64,000 nucleotides of DNA from Gemmataceae bacterium (GTDB taxonomy: Bacteria; Planctomycetota; Planctomycetia; Gemmatales; Gemmataceae), in NCBI GenBank assembly GCA_019752375.1, contig JAIEMG010000040.1, forward strand, positions 23,215 through 87,214. The letters are read 5' to 3'. The notes beneath the pieces are model-generated. The model was given only the letters and a program-made list of their open reading frames with translations, was not told where the DNA came from and did not search any database. Below, piece by piece: positions 60,714-64,000 of the stretch. The first letter of the stretch is position 1; each line of letters starts with the position of its first letter. The position numbers were made by a program, and so were the translations under genes.

Positions 60714-63700
60714 GTGACCCGCGTTGGAACCGGCAATGCGCTGGCCCGCTGCTCGCCCCTTCGCTGGGGGTGCGCGCTGATCGCGTGCTTGCTCCTGGCG
60801 GTTCCGTCGTCCGCGGGGGCGCCGGAAATTCCGCCGTGGTTGCCCAAGTACGACCTCGACGTCGATCTCGACGTCTGCGGCCACACCGCCCGCGTGCGCC
60901 AGCGCGTCACCTGGACGAACCGGCATGCCTGCCCGGCCAAGGAACTCGTCTTCAACGCCCATTCGCACTACGAGATCCCCGCCGACCAGATTGGTTTCCT
61001 GGCCAAGATGGCCGAGATCATGCGCATGATGCCGCGCGAGTCGCTCACCCTCGACGGCCCCGTGTGCGAAGTCAACAAGGTGATGCACCTGCAATCCGCC
61101 GCCAAGAAAGTCGGCGGGGAAGAAGAGCAGGAAGACCGGCTGCCGCCGCCGCGGCCGGTGCCGTTGATCGCCACGGAGCTCGAATTCCACTGGGACCAGG
61201 AAAACAAGACCGCGCTGGTCGTCCCGCTGCCCCACCCGGTGGCGCAAGGCGAGACGGTGACAGTGGACATCTTCTTCACGATGAAGCTGCCGCAGAAGCA
61301 GGGCCGCTGGGGCCAGTGGAAGGGCGTCACCTTCTTGAGCAACTGGAACCCGGTGCTCGCCTCCTATGACGAGAAGGGCTGGCAGCCAACGCCGTTTGTT
61401 CCCTGGCACCAGCCCTGGTGCAACGAGGCCGGCGTCTTCAACGTCAATGTCACGCTGCCGTGCGATCAGAAAATTGCTTGCACCGGCTCCATCGTGGAAG
61501 CGAAGGACCTGGGCGACGGCCGGCAGCGAGTCCACATCTTCTGTCCGGCGGCCCGCGACTTTGCCCTGGTGACCAGTGCGCGCTTCCACGAGTTTACCGG
61601 CGTCTCGGACGGCGTGAAGCTCAAGGTGCTGGCCTTTCCCGAGCACGAGTTCTATGCGCGGACCATCCTGCGCATCATGGCGGAGGCGGTCCCGGTCTAT
61701 AACTCCTGGTTCGGGCCCTATCCGTATCCGGAATTCACCATCGTCGAATCGTTCTTCGGCTGGAACGGCAACGAATGTTCCGGCCTGGTGATGATCGACG
61801 AGCGCGTCTTCGCGCTGCCGCACCTGGCCGAGAACTACGTCGATTACCTCGTCTCGCACGAGACGTGCCACCAGTGGTGGTACAACGTCGTCGGCACCAA
61901 CGGCTACTGCGAGACCTTCATGGATGAGGCGCCGGCGACGTACTTCAGCCATCGCCTGCTCAACCTGAAGTGCGGCAAGAACAACCCGCTGCTGAAGTAT
62001 CCCAGCATGCTGGAGTGGCTGCCGAGCATCAAGCGCGAGAACTACCGCAATTACGGCCTCTATGGCACCATCGGCCGCGGCGAATGCGGACCGACCGTGC
62101 AGGAGATGCCGAAGTTCGGCCACGTCGTCAACCTGTTCAGCATGTGCTACGACCGCGGCAGCAAGATCATGGGGATGATCGAGGACCGCCTCGGCGAGGC
62201 GGCGTTCTTCGACTTCATGCGCCTGATCTACTGCAAGTACTACTTCCGCATCCTGCGCGTCGCCGATTTTCAGCGCGAGTTGGAGGCGTATACCGGGCGC
62301 TCCTGGGAGCAGTTCTTCAAGGACTGGCTCTACGGCGCCGGCATGACCGACTGGGCCATTCACAAAGTCAAGATCGAGCCGCTGGGCGAGTGCGGGCTGG
62401 CAAACCACCTGTGCCGCTGCCTGCCGTCGTGGATGCAGCCGTGCAAGGGGCCGTGCCGCGTCACGGTCTGGGTCAAGCAGAAGAAGGACTACGACGAGCC
62501 GACGGTGATCGGCTTTCAGAAGGACAACGAATCCGGCTACTGCGTGCGCTTGCCGGTCGTTCCCGGCGCGGGCCACATGGAGATCGCCGAGCCGCCGGCG
62601 ACGATGGACGTGGACGGCGAGCATTGCGTTCGCGTCACCGTCGAACTGCCGTGGAAGCCGACGCAGATTGCCGTCGATCCGGACCAGGTATTGCAGGACT
62701 ACAACCCCGTGAACAACTTCTGGAAGCCGCGCCTGGAATGCCACCTGACGCCCTGCTACACGTTCCTGGACGAGACCGACCTGACCAACGACTACGATCA
62801 CTGGAACTTCCATGCCGGTCCGTGGCTGTACTTCGCGCCGTACGACGATCCCTGGTTCACGCGCTCGACGATGGCCGGCCTGCGGGCGGGCGCCTATCGC
62901 ACGCAGTTCTTCACGGGCGGCATCTACACCGCCTACCGCGAGGACTATCGCGACCTGGTCGTCGGCGGCGACGTGATGTTCGACCATTTTCCCTGGTCGC
63001 ACACGCAAGTCGGCGCCCTGGTCGAGCAGCGCGTCGCCAACGGTTGGAACGGCGATAACAGCAGCGCGCGGCGCGGCGCGCTTTTCGGCCGCTACGTCTT
63101 CGATTACGGCGACAGCCTCTATCTGCCGCCGATGCATTACGCCGAGGTCTTCACCTCGTTCCAGGACAACTTCCTGCCGCAGCCGCAGACGACGGTACCC
63201 GGAGCACAGCGTTACGACACGATGAGCGTGGGCGGCGTTCACTACCACATCAACTACCTGACGCCCTACTGGGACCCCGAAGGCGGCTTCCAGTTCGATG
63301 CGACGTACGCGGGCGGCCAGGCCAACCTGGTGCATGTCAACGAGGGATTCAACCAGGTCAGCACCCAGCTTTCCTTTGTCAAGTCGTTGCCGGATGCGTT
63401 GGGCTGGCTGTCGGAGACGCGGATGGCGTTCCGAGCCTACGGCTCGGCCGCGGCGCCGCTCAAGGGCGAGTTCTTCCCGCTGGGCGGCGAGAACCGCCTG
63501 CGCGGCTACGACCTGTCGAACCGGCAAGGCAGCGTCGTCTGGGTGGGCAGCGTCGAGTGGCGCGTGCCGATCGCGCGCGAATTGAACTGGGACCTGTGCG
63601 ATCACGTCGCCGGCGTGCGGCACATGTACCTGGCGCCGTTCTACGACGTCGGCAACGCCTACGCCAACGGCAAGCAGCTCGGCAACGTGGCGCACAGCGT

Positions 63701-63833
63701 CGGCTGCGGACTGCGCGTCGACGTCGCCTGGTTCAGCTTTATCGAACGCACCATTTTCGGCGTGGACGTGGCCAAGGTGGTCAACGACTCGACGCCGTAT
63801 CAATTCTGGGTGCGCTTCGAGCATCCGTTTTGA
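60714..63833 (+). CDS. M1 metallopeptidase fused to an Omp85-like outer-membrane barrel
   Basis: 1039 residues from a GTG at 60714 (GAGAGG upstream); an ATG at 60669 is an alternative. Signal peptide GCALIACLLLAVPSSAGA. The M1 domain has HETCH at 382-386 and Glu405 in FMDEAPATYF, exactly HExxH-x18-E, and the exopeptidase region WNGNECSGLVMIDE. From about 700 the sequence turns into beta strands of alternating polarity (FRAYGSAAAPLKGEFFPLGG, then ENRLRGYDLSNRQGS, the L-R-G-Y motif at 929-932 of the Omp85/D15 family). It ends in Phe (FWVRFEHPF), the barrel-insertion signal. It is probably a peptidase tethered to the outer membrane (inference). Confidence 0.85.
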   Translation: MTRVGTGNALARCSPLRWGCALIACLLLAVPSSAGAPEIPPWLPKYDLDVDLDVCGHTARVRQRVTWTNRHACPAKELVFNAHSHYEIPADQIGFLAKMAEIMRMMPRESLTLDGPVCEVNKVMHLQSAAKKVGGEEEQEDRLPPPRPVPLIATELEFHWDQENKTALVVPLPHPVAQGETVTVDIFFTMKLPQKQGRWGQWKGVTFLSNWNPVLASYDEKGWQPTPFVPWHQPWCNEAGVFNVNVTLPCDQKIACTGSIVEAKDLGDGRQRVHIFCPAARDFALVTSARFHEFTGVSDGVKLKVLAFPEHEFYARTILRIMAEAVPVYNSWFGPYPYPEFTIVESFFGWNGNECSGLVMIDERVFALPHLAENYVDYLVSHETCHQWWYNVVGTNGYCETFMDEAPATYFSHRLLNLKCGKNNPLLKYPSMLEWLPSIKRENYRNYGLYGTIGRGECGPTVQEMPKFGHVVNLFSMCYDRGSKIMGMIEDRLGEAAFFDFMRLIYCKYYFRILRVADFQRELEAYTGRSWEQFFKDWLYGAGMTDWAIHKVKIEPLGECGLANHLCRCLPSWMQPCKGPCRVTVWVKQKKDYDEPTVIGFQKDNESGYCVRLPVVPGAGHMEIAEPPATMDVDGEHCVRVTVELPWKPTQIAVDPDQVLQDYNPVNNFWKPRLECHLTPCYTFLDETDLTNDYDHWNFHAGPWLYFAPYDDPWFTRSTMAGLRAGAYRTQFFTGGIYTAYREDYRDLVVGGDVMFDHFPWSHTQVGALVEQRVANGWNGDNSSARRGALFGRYVFDYGDSLYLPPMHYAEVFTSFQDNFLPQPQTTVPGAQRYDTMSVGGVHYHINYLTPYWDPEGGFQFDATYAGGQANLVHVNEGFNQVSTQLSFVKSLPDALGWLSETRMAFRAYGSAAAPLKGEFFPLGGENRLRGYDLSNRQGSVVWVGSVEWRVPIARELNWDLCDHVAGVRHMYLAPFYDVGNAYANGKQLGNVAHSVGCGLRVDVAWFSFIERTIFGVDVAKVVNDSTPYQFWVRFEHPF

Positions 63834-64000
63834 CACTCGGCTCGGCCGAGATGCCAATAGGCGACGGCGTTAGCCCGACGCGCAAGCGAGGGATCAATGA
63901 TCCCTCGCTTGGCTTGCGCGTCGGGCTAAGCGTGAGCCGCAGGTGTGGTTGGCTCAGTCTCAAACGGTGCGATCGGTCCCACACCGACCGGTCTAATCCT
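63834..64000. repeat. Terminal palindrome
   Basis: Arms 63868-63896 and 63898-63932 (CGTTAGCCCGACGCGCAAGC), matching 60489-60547. No gene is seen in the remaining bases. Confidence 0.8.

Noticed and set aside
60519..63857. Open frame of 1112 residues on the minus strand
   Set aside because: It is the complement of the M1-peptidase/barrel gene in GC-rich DNA; its translation has no motif, while the plus frame has HExxH-x18-E and a signal peptide.

Overview
The window is GC-rich chromosomal DNA, most likely from a planctomycete of the Gemmata type. The pointers are a double-length UvrA, a PilM-like cluster with fused and oversized partners, DUF4058 and DUF4198 secreted or cytosolic proteins, HEAT-repeat proteins, a M1 peptidase joined to an outer-membrane barrel, and very many palindromic repeats between and inside genes. 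No rRNA, tRNA, CRISPR array or complete transposase gene was seen.

Layout. 1-1300: an ECF sigma factor and its membrane anti-sigma partner (minus strand). 1645-9027: one 2460-residue UvrA protein made of two full UvrA copies plus a 360-residue unknown tail. 9039-12210: a nucleotidyltransferase-fold gene divergent from a nickel-type ECF transporter operon (DUF4198 protein, NikM/CbiM, NikL-like). 12218-16043: an accessory stretch with a broken DUF4058 gene, a promoter, an ADP-ribosyltransferase-like gene split by a 206-bp MITE, and an overlapping 590-residue ImmA/IrrE peptidase gene. 16044-30650: mutS2 without Smr domain, a secreted metallo-beta-lactamase/dehydrogenase fusion, a retropepsin-like pair, a DUF3307 protein, an Rpn-like nuclease, TSUP transporter, DUF4198-DUF3386 protein, an FtsH-type protease domain alone, a D-2-hydroxyacid dehydrogenase, a complete DUF4058 gene and a HEAT-repeat protein. 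30699-38059: GNAT, apt, a four-helix-bundle gene framed by hexamer repeats, hisI-hisG, an HNH gene, a PD40 protein and a three-gene overlapping set ending in cobT. 38699-45409: a three-gene pilM-type operon. 45635-49259: a frameshifted HEPN-like gene and partner, HIT protein-hemC, and a TPM protein. 49471-58604: hslV-hslU, an esterase-like gene, cysC, a lipoprotein and sdhCAB. 58685-63833: a secreted HEAT protein and the M1-peptidase/barrel fusion.

The strongest unexplained signals are two. First, several families of hairpin-forming repeats sit not only between genes but also in frame inside uvrA (five times), mutS2 and the NikL-like gene, where one supplies the signal peptide. Most are built from tandem 6- or 7-bp units followed by their inverted copies, and one copy encloses a four-helix-bundle gene, which suggests a mobile origin. 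Second, the ADP-ribosyltransferase-like/ImmA-IrrE gene pair is a candidate for an undescribed toxin or defence module whose toxin-like half has been inactivated by a small transposon. All family assignments come from reading motifs; no database search was run.
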